NCBI GenBank assembly: GCA_030998225.1
Contig: JAPYXD010000742.1
Location: 4,030,001-4,094,000 of the forward strand
Source: Diplolepis rosae
Lineage: Eukaryota > Arthropoda > Insecta > Hymenoptera > Diplolepididae
DNA length: 64,000 nucleotides
Direction of reading: 5' to 3'
A program made the translations under genes and the position numbers. Below are positions 1 to 11,258 of the stretch, one piece after another; the first letter of the stretch is position 1, and every line of letters starts with the position of its first letter. Below the pieces are notes generated by a model. It saw only the letters and a list, made by a program, of their open reading frames with translations, searched no databases and was not told the origin of the DNA.

Positions 1-1640
1 GCATTAGTTTAGGGTGGGGGCCATCTGAAGGCGATGTTAGCCTCTCCTTCTTGCTTCTTCATCTGTTTCCTGGCGTAACAGGTCCAGGTTCTCTCCCATA
101 GCGGCCTTTCTAAGGCTTCCTACTCGAGGCTGCCCCCCGAAAGGCCGCACAGCGGAAAGTCCACGCTATATGGTCATTCCGGGGCTTTTCCTCCTTTACG
201 GCACAGAGAAAGCACCTTGGCTTCGCAGTACAGGAACCAACAACATGAAACACATACGCCTTCCGGCTTCCTCTATAGAGTGTCTTACGTAGACACACCC
301 TTAACTCCAGCTCCGGTTCGTGATCGAAGAAGCTTCTGACGGCATCCTCGACGTCTTTCGCTTCGATAGTGGGTTTTAGGTCGACGATCTCGACCTCGCT
401 CCGGGGAATGAGATGTCGGACCGTCCCCCTGGCTCCAATTACCTCTTTAAAGGCAGTGTCCAGCCTCCCTCTCCTTTTTGCGGAACATTTTATTTCTACT
501 AGCAAGTCCTTGGAGCGCGTCTCCCTGATTCCGTGGACTGTGGCGCCCAGTTCGTCAGGGTCAACGCGCGTTTTTAGCTCGCGCAGGATTGAGGCGTAGC
601 TCATCCCCTCAGCTCGTTTGATGAGCACCGCTTCTGGGCGCGCACGGCAAGGTTTCTCCGGCGTTTTGGAAGGCTTCTTTCCTTTCCTTTTCCGGAGGTC
701 CTTCTTCTTGGGGATCTCGACCCAATCCCCTTCTCTGTTGGAGGCTTTGGGCCTCTTCTCCGCTGGTTTTTTCGCCTCAGACACCTCCGGACTCGCTGTC
801 GGCTCTCTAACCCGCTTGCGCGTGTCTGGCGTGGACCTCGCAGCTGGCTGTGGGATGGTTTGGCTACCCTCGTCCGCAACTTCCTTGCTTTTCGGTGGTC
901 TTGCCTGCTTCATTTTTTGTACCATCAGACCTCTCATTAGGTACTCGAAGGAGTCGAGGTAGCATACGGTATCCTCGATGTCGTACCGCAACACCCCGAG
1001 CTCCTTCTTCGCCTCCTGGATACCATCCCTGATAGGGAGGTGCACATTCTTCCTGGTCCTGGAGAAGCTCTCCATCTTCTCCAGGCGCGATTCCACCTTC
1101 TTGAGGATCTCCAGCTGCTTCTCATTCCGCTCGTGAAGCCAGTCCCGGTACTGCCGTACCTGGGACTTATCGGTTTCGAACGGATCCACCGTCTCCTCCG
1201 TCACGTCCAGCTCGCCTCCAAACAACTCCTCACACATCGTTTTGTTTAAATTTAAATTCTCCATAATTAATCCCACGAGTAGCTAGGGAAGTATTCGGTC
1301 CGCCCCAGCAGAGCCCCGCATGCAGGGGTAAGGCCTCAATACTCTAGGAGGTGGCCAGGTTTCCCAGAGACACCGTGTGAGATACCACTCCCTGGTGCCA
1401 CGCAGCCCTCGGCACGGTAGTTAACACCTTGGCTTGGGAGTTATTCCTTCAGGACCATCCCTGGAACATTGTCCGCGACTCCTTATTTAGTTTTGTATCC
1501 GTATTCAGCAGTAACCCTCGGTACAGGGCCCCTCTATCCGCAACCTGATGACGCGCCCGGTGGCCTGTTCTAGGGCCCCCTGATTCGTTTCCGAGGAAAC
1601 CAATGCTGGACAGGGGCAGGACCGGGAATAATAATAAAAA
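1..1640 (-). mobile_element. R1-like non-LTR retrotransposon, internally deleted copy (copy 1)
   Basis: This minus-strand copy holds a gag-like ORF (110-1276) and a putative 5' leader (1277 to about 1620) with no ORF of interest. Bases 1-85 resemble the pol terminus and 3' UTR of copy 2 (about 1818-1900), including the shared stretch AGGGTGGGGGCCATC. The gag is therefore joined almost directly to the 3' end, and nearly all of ORF2 is missing. The likely cause is an internal deletion; a template switch during reverse transcription is an alternative. The 3' terminus lies beyond the window edge. The assignment to the R1/I group rests on the gag style and on related copies in this window. Confidence 0.7.
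110..1276 (-). pseudogene. Gag-like ORF1 protein of R1-like retrotransposon, truncated
   Basis: The ORF encodes 388 aa. It would bind element RNA in the ribonucleoprotein particle that carries out target-primed reverse transcription. Residues 30-70 are predicted coiled coil. Residues 130-215 form a basic, Lys/Pro-rich linker. The central part has the conserved gag fold seen in this clade (around residues 255-340). Only the last CCHC-like knuckle is left (CTAKPRCFLC followed by DH and a Cys), where complete relatives usually have three. The break falls just after KAYV, so the first two knuckles are gone together with ORF2. The second ATG (residue 6) is an equally good start. Confidence 0.7.
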
Positions 1641-1649
1641 TAATAATTT

Positions 1650-3258
1650 TTTTTTTTTTTTTTTTTTTTTTTTTGAGGATGGGAGAAATGCTTTATGCAC
1701 CGTCAAGGGAGCTCCGTGCCCCCTGGTGTGTGGGACTCTGCTGCTCGCGCAGCCCTACCCACTAAAACTCCCTCCCTGTCTCTAGGCCATGAAATCCCAC
1801 CCCGGAACCGCCGTTAGGCATTACGTCAGGGTGGGGGCCATCTTGAGGCGATGTTGTCCTCTCCTCCGTGCTTCTCTCTGCTTTTTTATCCGGCCTCGTT
1901 CAGCATGTCCTGCTTCTTTTTTAGAAGGACATCCTGGACAAAGCCGGCGACCATCGTCCAGTTCCTTTCGCACTGGAGCATCACGCCAACGATGTTATCT
2001 GGCGATATTTGCCCCAGTGCTTCATCTATACGGCCGCGCTCCAACACCCACCTTCCGCAGTGGAAGAAGGTGTGAAGCGCGTCATCTTTTTGGGCCCCGC
2101 AGTACCTGCACTGCGGGCTCCCCACCTTTCCCATCCTGTGGAGGTACGCGCAGAATAGTCCCCGCGTATCCTCCATCCAGCGTCTTTGCCAGGCACCAAA
2201 ACTGCAGGCTCCGAGACCGTGCGATACGAGCTCGTCACTCGAAGAGCCCCTCTCCGCTGTACAGCGGACAGACGCTTGCGGTACTTTTCGTATCGCATAG
2301 CATCCGCCCATATTTCGGCTCCGTAAAGCATAATGGACTCAGCGGTGCGGAGCAACAGGCGTCTCACGCAAGGACGAGGGCCCCCAATGTTGGCCATCAT
2401 CCTGCTTAGAGACGCCGTCACCTCGGCCGCCTTGTCCGCTCCCTTTCGAATCTGATCCCAGAAGGTGAGCTTCGTATCTAGCATCACCCCCAAGTATCTG
2501 ATAGCCGCTTTTGTTCCGGCAGTTACTTCGCCGACCTGTACAGGAAACAGACGGGGAATCCTCTTCTTCGTGAGGAGCACGATCTCGGTTTTGGTGAGCG
2601 CTAGCTCCAGCCCGCGTTCAGACATCCAACGGCGTACCCTAGACATTACCTGACCGAGGCGCATCTGGGCAGCATCGACATCCCTTGCCGAAATTACAGC
2701 TGCCACATCATCTGCATATCCGATCAAGAAACAGCCCTCAGGCATCTCCAAGCGGAGGATGCCATCATAGGACGCGTTCCAAAGATCGGGACCCAGGATC
2801 GAGCCCTGGGCCGCCCCGGCGGTAAGCTCTTTACGTTTGAGGCCATCTTCCGTTTTATAGACAATGAAGCGGTCCCTCAGATAATCTCCGATGATGTGGA
2901 GGAGGTACTGTGGTACCCTGAAGTTCCGCTTCAAAGCCTCCAGCGCGTCAACCCACCTTACGGAATTGAAGGCATTTTTGACGTCCAGCGTCACCAAGAG
3001 GCACACGGGCCGAGAGAAGTCGTTTCCCCTCTCTGTGCTCCTGGCAGCCTTCACTACCTCCTGGATTGCATCAATGGTGGACCTGCCTATCCGAAAGCCA
3101 TATTGCCTCTCGGACAGGTCGCCCGCCGCTCTTATAGCAGCTTGCAGTCGTGGTCTCACCAGCTTTTCCAGGAGTTTCCCGGCGGTGTCCAGCATGCACA
3201 GTGGTCTGTACGACGACGGCGCATCTGCTGGTCCTTTGCCCTTGCTTATCAGCACCAA
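1650..3258 (-). mobile_element. R1-like non-LTR retrotransposon, 5'-truncated copy (copy 2)
   Basis: A poly(T) run on the plus strand at about 1649-1674 is the poly(A) tail of a minus-strand element. About 210 bp of 3' UTR follows, then the C-terminal part of ORF2. The element stops abruptly at about 3258, where GC-rich coding sequence meets an (ATT)n stretch and AT-rich DNA; this is typical 5' truncation. I could not find a convincing target-site duplication. Its 3' tail abuts the 5' leader of copy 1, so the two copies are head to tail. Confidence 0.8.
1886..3258 (-). pseudogene. Reverse transcriptase (ORF2 C-terminal half) of R1-like element
   Basis: The fragment starts inside the RT fingers (SSYRPLCMLDTAGKLLE). 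It runs through the palm with the catalytic YADD box (about residues 180-184 of the 410-aa frame) and the thumb. The frame then changes at about 2250: the C-terminus continues at 1886-2311 in another frame and ends with a CX2C...HX4C finger (CRYCG...HTFFHC). One indel therefore separates RT from the C-terminal finger. The endonuclease domain is absent because of the 5' truncation. The family is I/R1 group by domain order and motifs; the exact clade needs a tree. Confidence 0.85.
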
Positions 3259-6200
3259 TCATTATTATTATTATACGGTTAAAATAACATTATTGTTATA
3301 TAACATTTGTTGTAGTTTATCAATTGTTCTTGACAACAATAATAGCTATAATAATGGTAAACAAGAATGAAATATAATATTTGTTGTAATTAATAGTTTA
3401 TTAATCGTATGGATTTTTCATTGTTATAAACCGATATTACAGCTGATAGTAATATTATCGATTACTATATGTGATTAGCTATTATAATAATAGTATGTAA
3501 TTGTTACGTACGGCTATTATCAATAAAATAAAAATCAAAAAGTAACAGATAATTACCTTTAAAATACTTTATTATCAAGTAGGCGCACGCGGAGGTCGTT
3601 CAAATTGCCGAATTTAATTAATGTAAATATTAATTAAATTCGTTTATTATTAAGTGGATCCATGGCTTCTCTTTGTATATGTATTTTCCAAAAGAATACT
3701 AGGCTTATTTAAAAATGAATTTTTCACTTTATTTATATTAATTTATAAATACAGGTCCTTACAACTTATAACTAAACAAATCGGAACGATACCGAGTTAC
3801 CAGTTTCTGCTAGGCTTATTCCTACCAGTCCGTATGAAGAGAGGAAGAATATTTCTGCCTGTCCTAGCGTACTATTTTTAAATATTTTGATTCTTGAATT
3901 TATTCCTTTAAGACTTGCGTTCTCCTTATTGCTTTTACTTTCCAGTCATCCGAATCCTGTGCGAATTTATAATATTTTCCTACAGTTTACATTTATTTAG
4001 AAAGAGTATGAATGAAAATTTTGAAGAATTCGCGTTGTCTTGTAGTTCTAAGCTATACATATATATATATTTATATTTGAAACATAATATAGTATAATTT
4101 AGAATTTATACAAACCGAAACGTACGACTATATGAATTCATATAAATATTCACGCCTTAGTTTTTATTATGTACATTGATAATCTAAAACAATATAATAT
4201 AGACCAGAATATAGAAATATAACACATGTGATTATATAAGTGCCTACGGATATTTACCTATTAGTTTTCATCATTTTTATTTACAATGATCCTGACTTTA
4301 TTCAAATTTCAGTTTTAATTTCGAATTAGTTTGGTAAATTATAATTCGAGTAAAATTTGTTGGAATACTGTTAGAAATTTTTGTATATTTTAATAATGCT
4401 AGCTTTAATTTTGATATATTTTGATTCAAAAGTTATCTAATTTAATACGAATGTATACCAATTTTTCATAACATACAATTGCATTGACTTTGATCTACCA
4501 TTTGTATGTTTAAGTACATCAAAATCAATAACATCTTAATGGTGAAGTTATATAATAATAATTTTATGTTAATAACTATCTGGCGTAAAGTAGCAAGATT
4601 GGGAATTTTCTCCCTGAACTAACCATTGTTTTAAAGTCTTCGACCCGAGCTTATATGAGCTGCATCAGCGGTCTTGTCAAGGCGCTTGGGTTACGTGCGC
4701 TTCAAGTGACATACAAATTTAATTAATGATTAATTATTACGAATTTTTGGAAAAATTTCGCCGCCTTGATACGCTCGTAACAGTCATAAAAAAGAAGGTA
4801 ATAATGAGTGTTGGATAATATAATAATACAATAGTATTATATTGCTATTATATATGATATATTAGTCATGGATACGTGACAATGGCCTCAAAGGTAGGTC
4901 ATAGTTATTTTAGCTAATAAATTAAGATATTCATGGAATTTTTTTCCTGCATACTAAAAAGTCGTAAAATTCCATGATAACCATAGTCTATACTTTATTT
5001 TGATCAACAAGACCACATGACAAAATTTCTGTAAAAGTTCATGTAAGATAACTTCTTCATATAAAAAAATATCAAAATTTGACATTATTGTAGCATCTTT
5101 TTATGAGATTAACATTTTTCTTTCTAATTGAGCTCATTAGATGCAGAATTTTATTAACTTTCATGATATTATTAGGAATTTTTTTTTGAGTTGTCACTAT
5201 CAAAATTACGTCACTTTCAATATAAATGGGACAACGGGTGAAATGAAACAATTTTAACTGTTTTTATAAAAATTAAGTTACTTGAACAAAAGCTGAAAAA
5301 TTAAATTGTGAACATTTAATTACCGATGTATAATTATAAAATAATTTTCATGCCTGTATAAATGAAGGGTTTGATTATAAAATAAAATAAATTGTATCTA
5401 ATGCTGCATACTAAATTAATAAAATAAATAAAATACTTTGAAAAAGCTTTTAAAATACGTAAAACTTCTTGAAAGCCTCTCATTTAATACATATGTAACG
5501 TCCTGTCACTTACCTTTTACTATTATATTTTAAATTTCCCTCCTTTTAGATCGGTAAAAAAATCCAGAGGATTACTAAACCGAAACTGGGATGAGGGTAG
5601 CTAGCAATGAAATGATCAAAATGTTTCACAATTATTAATTCTTTATTAATCGTTTTGACAATTGAGAGATAAAAAGGGAGAGAGAGAGAGTTAGTGAGAA
5701 TATTCCTTACTAATTTTAGATAAATGGGGACTTACTCGATTTTTTTTTGTTCTACCTGGAACAACGGGACTGAAACCACTGGAACTTCTTATTATTTTAT
5801 TCCACCTGGAACAACGGGACTGGAACCACTGGAAATTGTACCACTTGAGCCTTTTTCTTTATTAATTGGAGACACTAATATCCAAATTTTTATTGAGAAG
5901 GAACGTAACGACCACAGTCACTTGTAGGAACTTATAACTTGGGTTAATTCCTTATAATAGTCAGAAGGGTAAACATCGGAGAAGACTGATCAGAACTGGT
6001 ACCGACGACAACTGAAAAAAAAACTGATGAAGAACTGAACTCATGAAGAACTGAAGAAGACTGACTTTTCGAGGGTGAGTTCTGAATCTTAAGATGGTCC
6101 AACGGTAACTGGACGAGAATTGAACTTTTGCGGATTCGCAGTCGCTTTTATGGGCAATTTTCGATCGATAGTGATCCTGGTCGCCATTTTTCAATCAATA

Positions 6201-6783
6201 CTGGCTTTGCCCTGGATATTTTTGCAGAGCTCTGGTTGACCCTTGCCTGATCTTGGCACGTGGCTGATCTCCTTGGCTTTTCGCATATTAAAGAAAAAAA
6301 GGGGGAGAATATATTCGAATAGTTTTTCTCCTCTGCTTTCCCCGACGTTCCTTCTTTTCAAATCAACTAGACTTTTAATTTCCCTGTTTTGCTGCGCTGG
6401 TCGATATTCTTGTTTACTCAGCGCATTCCGATGGGGTTTCCTCGTTCACTTATAAGCGTTGTCTATTTAGAAACTTACTATTTCTCTCTCCCTATTACAA
6501 TCTTAGTACTATACATTTTATTTCTTATAATTAATACCTTTCAAAACATATCGTTTATGCATGTTTTATTGCGAATAAAGTTATGATATTATAAATAAAT
6601 AAATGTTATTGATCACAGGACGTGAAACCTCCCCCCTTTAGTTTGGACATGGGGATAAAATGACCATGTACAAACTTTCGCAGATATTGAGGTTTGTTTT
6701 TCTTACAAAATTGTAATACATTTCAATTATCATTGTTACTGTTCGTGATTCATATAATTATTTATTCGGTTAATAATCGTGTT
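3259..6783. other. AT-rich spacer, no gene recognised
   Basis: Both strands are AT-rich and stop-dense. Short TA-rich microsatellites occur (for example around 4055-4075). Slightly GC-richer patches at 4620-4760 and 6600-6660 show no coding or RNA signature I recognise. The only repeat found is the 30-bp duplication annotated at 5755-5834. Confidence 0.6.
5755..5834 (+). repeat. Two copies of a 30-bp unit, 50 bp apart
   Basis: The unit starting CCTGGAACAACGGGACTG occurs at 5755-5784 and 5805-5834 with one mismatch (tgaaacc versus tggaacc). The 20 bp between them is T-rich. It reads as a small local tandem duplication. A short open frame crosses it, but nothing supports a gene. Confidence 0.75.
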
Positions 6784-6797
6784 TCCATTAATACATT
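6784..6797 (+). repeat. Target-site duplication, left copy (14 bp)
   Basis: TCCATTAATACATT lies directly next to the poly(T) run that marks the 3' end of the minus-strand R1-like element. The identical 14 bp is found at 10588-10601, at the element's 5' end. Confidence 0.9.
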
Positions 6798-7263
6798 TTT
6801 TTTTTTTTTTTTTTTTTTTGGTGAGAAGGAAAAATGACAAAATCTTTTATAGACGTTGTCTATTAAAGTTGCGTACGACTCTTCCGTCATCCGTTCGCTC
6901 GGAACTTCCATCCGCGGCCATACGCCCACTAGGCAAACCGACTAGCCGCGCCACCCAGGGGAGAAACAAACAGATTCTCCCCCCGAACGACGCGGACAGC
7001 CATGTCTACTCGAGACGCATGACCGCGCGTGCAGGCCCCGATGCGATTTCTACTGGCCCTCCCTGTTGTTCATCTCCCGACGCCCATCGAGCTCCCTCGT
7101 CCTCATCACAAGTGTGACGAATGACTCGATGAGCGTCCAAATCCGTTCAGACTGGAGCATCAGAGGGACCATCGTATCAGGAGTGAGCTCAGCACCCACT
7201 GCCTGACCGAGGGTCTCCCTTGCCGCGCCCCACTTTGCGCAGACGAAGAGTGCATGCTCTGCC

Positions 7264-8456
7264 TTATGTCACAGGGGAATCGCAGTGACAACACATCTCC
7301 TCATCTCTTTTCTGAAAGCGCCTCAGGTATGCGTTAAAACAGCCATGGCCTGAGAGTACTTGCGCCAAATAAAAGCCGACCTCTCCGTGCTTTCTGTGCT
7401 CTTCTGAAGCCGTTGTAGATTCAACTCCTCCAGAAGCTTCCCCATCGTATCCAATAGACATATTGGTCTATACGATGAGGGATCCCCTAGAGGTTTGTTG
7501 CCCTACCTCAGCAGGACCAATCTCTGCTTCTTCCAGTCTGCGAAGAATCTCCCCTTCCGCACAATATACTGGACTTGATCGAGATTGTCCAAGCCCGGGG
7601 TGTTACTTCTCGTCACCAATTTCTTGGTGACTATTTTGAAGGCAAGACCCCATGGGTCCTTCTTGACCTCTCCGATCAAGTCTTTCCAGCATTGAAGTCG
7701 GCTTTTCTTTATGCCTCGCCTCAAAGCTGCTTTTGCCCTTTTCCAGGCCTCGTGCAGCAGAAGATCACCCTTTCAGCGAGTGAATCTCCGCCACGCTACG
7801 AGGCATTCTCGACGTAGGGTGGCCAACTGGTCATTCCACCAGTACATCGAGCCCCTGGCTTACCTGCGCTTGCGGTGGGGCATCGAGTAGTCGCAAGCGG
7901 CGACAACCTTTTGCCTCGCCGAGCACACAGTGTCCTCCAACGACCCAGCAGGCTCGATCCAACCAAGCTCATCGATGAGCCTGGTCGTCTCGAGATGGAC
8001 TTTAAGCCTCTCCCTGCAGAGCCGTCTCGCGTTCCAGGAGGGGCACCTACCTTCACTGCCCCTACCCTTATCCACTGCTTGGCGCCCTTGTTCTAGATTG
8101 AACTCGTTGCACTGGTGGTCGCTCAAGGTTGTCTCCTCGAGAACTGACCAGCCGCCTATCCTTGAGGCGAGGCGAGGCGCAGCAATTGTGAGGTCAATTA
8201 TTGACCCCCCCGGTCCTCATCTGAACGTAAACGCCTTACCCTGATTTAGGACTATCGGGTCATTCCTAGCGAGCATCTCGCCGTCCAAGATTCCCCTCCT
8301 GTCTAGGCGGGCCTCACCCCATTCAAGCGACTTACTATTAAAGTCTCCCCCTATGAGGGATCGCCCGATGGCTTCATGGAGGCAGTCTTCAAGGAGGAGA
8401 ATCTGGGTCTCAGAGACATCGAAGGGATCGCCAGGGGAACGCGTTACGCGACCCAC
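7264..8456 (-). pseudogene. ORF2 remnant: endonuclease, pre-RT and fused RT ends
   Basis: Four pieces read right to left in changing frames. 8456-8217 carries the end of an apurinic-type endonuclease with the GGDFN box. 8126-7860 and 7724-7503 are the linker between endonuclease and RT. 7486-7425 encodes the first RT motif (PSSYRPICLLDTMGKLLE). Immediately afterwards, in another frame, the C-terminal region appears (FYLAQVLSGHGCFNAYL) with a CX2C finger (CCHC) continuing to about 7200. The whole RT palm, including the YADD box, is missing at the 7430-7440 junction. It cannot make active polymerase. Confidence 0.8.
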
Positions 8457-9371
8457 CCGATCCTCAATTTACCTAGCTGAAGCGGAAGCGCGGCGTCTGC
8501 CTCAGCCAGCCTGATCACTGCAGTCTTCACCACACCAAAGCGGGTGCAGAGCCTGCAGGATCCGTCGAGTGCCGGTCTGCCCAGTGCCGAGCACAAGGCA
8601 TCCAAGACCTCTTCTTTCTCAACGGTTTCGTCGAAGTCCCTAATTTCGAGGGACCTCGACGAGACCAAGGCTGAAATTTGCGCCCTTTCCTCGACCGCCA
8701 GGTCGAGCTCCTTTCGGAAGGCCGAAATGTCACCCCCCTTTTTGAGGACCAGAAGAACTTCTTCCTTCCTGGTCCTCCGGATAGACAGGACCTCAAGTCC
8801 TGCCTTCCGGGGGTTGACTTTCGCCTTCATCTTCTTCAAGATGTCGCCGACACCTTGATGGCGTCGCCCTACCTGGCGGGCGAGGAGCGCTTCGAAGTCC
8901 ACTGGTCGTTTGTACCCTATGCTTCTTTCACAAGGTACTTCGCCCTTCTCTTCGTATCCACTTTTTTCTTTTTTCTTTTTCTTTTTGGCGACTACATGCC
9001 AGTCCCCATCTTCAATCGGGGCCTGGCTCTTGGCCACCTGTGCATAGGACGGTGACGGGCTGCCTTTCCCCCTCTTAGGAGTTCTTTCCTGAGGGGGGAG
9101 GGGGCTGCCGTCTTCTCACCTTTAGTCTAGGTTTTTGGGGTGTCTCCCAGAGACGCAGAGCGCGGTCTCCGGAAGATACCCATTTTTTCGAGGCGGGGTG
9201 GGTCTCCAGCCTCTTCTGGAGTTCCACCCCGCTTTCAAGTAGGCACCTGTGGGTGTTGAGCATACCGCCCAACACCTCAGCTGCCTCGTTTACCGAGTCT
9301 TTTACAAAGCCAGGGTTATTTCTGAGCATACCCTTTTGTATTACGCTCAGGGTCCTGGCTAGCTTTTTCAT
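8444..9371 (-). pseudogene. ORF1 (gag-like) remnant of R1-like copy 3
   Basis: The N-terminal piece (9371-9075, 98 aa) and the main piece (9037-8444, 197 aa) lie in different frames. The main piece has a basic patch (KKKKKKEK), the conserved gag core (GLEVLSIRRTRKEEVLLVL and the RSLEIRDFDE strand) and ends beyond CRLCTRF in a region matching the usual approach to the zinc knuckles. No complete CCHC knuckle remains, so the C-terminus is truncated where the endonuclease frame begins. At least one frameshift and a deletion are present. Confidence 0.7.
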
Positions 9372-9479
9372 TTTCTCTTTTTGCTCCTTCAGGAGCTGAA
9401 GGACGTCTTTTCATCCCTCAGCTCCTGATGAAGCACCCAAGTCTACTTTCTCCACAGTTTTTTTCAAAAAATCCATAAA

Positions 9480-10587
9480 TCGTTTTACCAGCGCATCGTG
9501 TGTAGAGGAGCGGGTCGGAATAGTTGGGAACGGGTGTACCCTCGGTCCGAAGTCCTACCCCAGAACCCTGAGGCCCAAACTCCGCTTAGCCGGTCCCGGA
9601 ATACACGGACAGACCGGACTCGCCCGAAGCAACACAGGCTCTGACACCTGAGGTCAATACGCACTACCTGATCAAGGTCCTGAAGGGGCTGGCTCCTGAT
9701 CCCGCATAGCACCACCTCGGCAGAGCTAGGCTCACATCAGCCTCGCCTCCTCGTGGGCCGGGAAGACTTCACTCGGCGACGAAGCACTCCCAGTGGGATG
9801 CCACACGGAAACGATCGGTCGAACTGTCCTTGGTCACAGACTGCGGAGGCTATGCAGTGTCCCCCAGGAGATTCCACACACCAATTTGTTCTTAGCCTCA
9901 TTCAAGAGAGAGCCCGTTCATAGAGTCCTCTCTCACATTCGAAGGACACATATCTCAGTCATGCGGCGCTGACATTCATTCATTCCACTTATTTTTCACA
10001 GGCACTCGCACTCTCATACACAGCACCGCTGCCTGAGGCATACATCCCTCTCCATGCATGGGGATCGACGCGTCTATAGCGTCCCCCGCTTTCAGCCTGG
10101 GATAGACCCGTTTATAGGGCACCCTTCACACAATGGGAAGATGCCCGTCTATAGAGCCCCCTGCATTTGTTCACAGACTCATCGGGACGCTGCGATCTCC
10201 ACGGCCCAAGGGCAGCGCACCCAAACCCGACACGCGAACGCCACGCACACAAAGCCAGAAGCAGCACGCACGCAAGAACACCCGCGTGCGAAGAGCAGCA
10301 CGCCCGCCGCCCGCAGCGGCCCCCCGAGCTCCCCCGGCCGAAGGCTCCCAGAACCTACAGGGTGCAGGCCCTCAACCAGAGAAAATACAGAGAACCATTG
10401 CGAACCGCAGACACACCACGCCACGCGCGCAACGACCCCCACACACGAACCGCCGCCAGCGCCGCACGCGCAACGCCCGCGCGCCAAGGCTGGACACACT
10501 GCCCAAATGCCGTCTGCTAATCCTCCCCACCCGTCCTTTTTTGGCATAGCCAAGAGGACTTCGTCAAGGTAACAGTCCAAGGGGAGG
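9480..10587 (-). other. GC-rich 5' leader of R1-like copy 3
   Basis: About 1.1 kb between the gag remnant and the element's 5' end is markedly GC- and CpG-rich compared with the AT-rich flanks. Several long open frames cross it on both strands; Arg/Pro/Ala-rich translations suggest they are composition artefacts and not genes. It most likely contained the internal promoter of the element. A tandem repeat lies at 10056-10170. Confidence 0.6.
10056..10170 (-). repeat. Three degenerate ~38-bp tandem units in the 5' leader
   Basis: Three units start at about 10056, 10095 and 10132. Each has the pattern GGGAT/GGGAA, then GAC or a similar triplet, then CGTCTATAG or CGTTTATAG, then a run of C. Such leader repeats are common in non-LTR elements and can act as promoter monomers; that role is inferred here. 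Confidence 0.6.
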
Positions 10588-10601
10588 TCCATTAATACAT
10601 T
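10588..10601 (+). repeat. Target-site duplication, right copy (14 bp)
   Basis: This is identical to 6784-6797 and marks the 5' end of R1-like copy 3. Confidence 0.9.
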
Positions 10602-11194
10602 AAGTTGATTACAATACGCAATAATAGTTCCATAGAAGCAATAATCACTTGCAATATGATTTCAATTAGTGAATATTCATTAATCGAATGCCGTAGCTGA
10701 TACATAATTGTTACATAAATATTACATAAATGCTACATTATTTTTACATAATTGTTCCGTAACTGTTACATAATTGTTAGAAGACCTATTGATACGTTAT
10801 ATTAAATATATTTATATATATATATATGTATGTATGTATATTTTGTTTTTTTTTTTTTTAGTGTATTTTGCAAGATAGCAAAAAACATAGTTTCAGATAA
10901 GAAAAAAAAATTTCTCAATTGTAAAACTCTAATTGCAGTTCAAATCAAGGGTGAAATTATACCATCTCTCTGTTGGATACATTGAAATTACTTTGAAATT
11001 TTTTTTTATATATCTTACCCGATTATTATACGGATATATAGCAATTAAAAACTAGCATCGGATTAAATAATAAATTAACAAATTATGATAAATAAATTAA
11101 ATTAAATAGCATTACATGCTCATATAAGTATTTAACCATTAGTATCCAACAAGTAATACACAAGACGGAATGATTGAATCCCCGTTGCATTGCA
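10602..11194. other. AT-rich spacer
   Basis: There is no coding signal. A TA/TATG microsatellite lies at about 10805-10840. It ends at the TA target of the mariner insertion. Confidence 0.6.
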
Positions 11195-11196
11195 TA

Positions 11197-11224
11197 CTAG
11201 GTTGTTCAAAAAGTTTTGAAAGCG
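11197..11224 (+). repeat. Mariner terminal inverted repeat, left
   Basis: It begins CTAGGTTGTTCAAAAAG and is the exact reverse complement of 12460-12487 over 28 bp. It is the transposase binding and cleavage end. Confidence 0.95.
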
Positions 11225-11258
11225 GAAATGAAAATACGTTTTTTTGGTGAAATCACTT

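Larger units (their letters stand above)
6798..10587 (-). mobile_element. R1-like non-LTR retrotransposon with intact ends but deleted RT (copy 3)
   Basis: The 3.8-kb minus-strand element is bounded by a 14-bp duplication. Its poly(A) tail is the T run at 6798-6820. From 5' to 3' (right to left) it has a long GC-rich leader, ORF1 remnants (9371-8444), an endonuclease remnant, a pre-RT region, the first RT motif fused to the C-terminal finger, and a 3' UTR. The flanking duplication shows that both insertion ends are present, so the missing RT reflects an internal deletion, either before or after insertion. It is more decayed than copies 1 and 2. Confidence 0.88.

Noticed and set aside
10054..10592. 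Protein-coding genes in the GC-rich block (open frames on both strands)
   Set aside because: The Arg/Pro/Ala-rich translations reflect base composition; the block lies inside the leader of the R1-like element.
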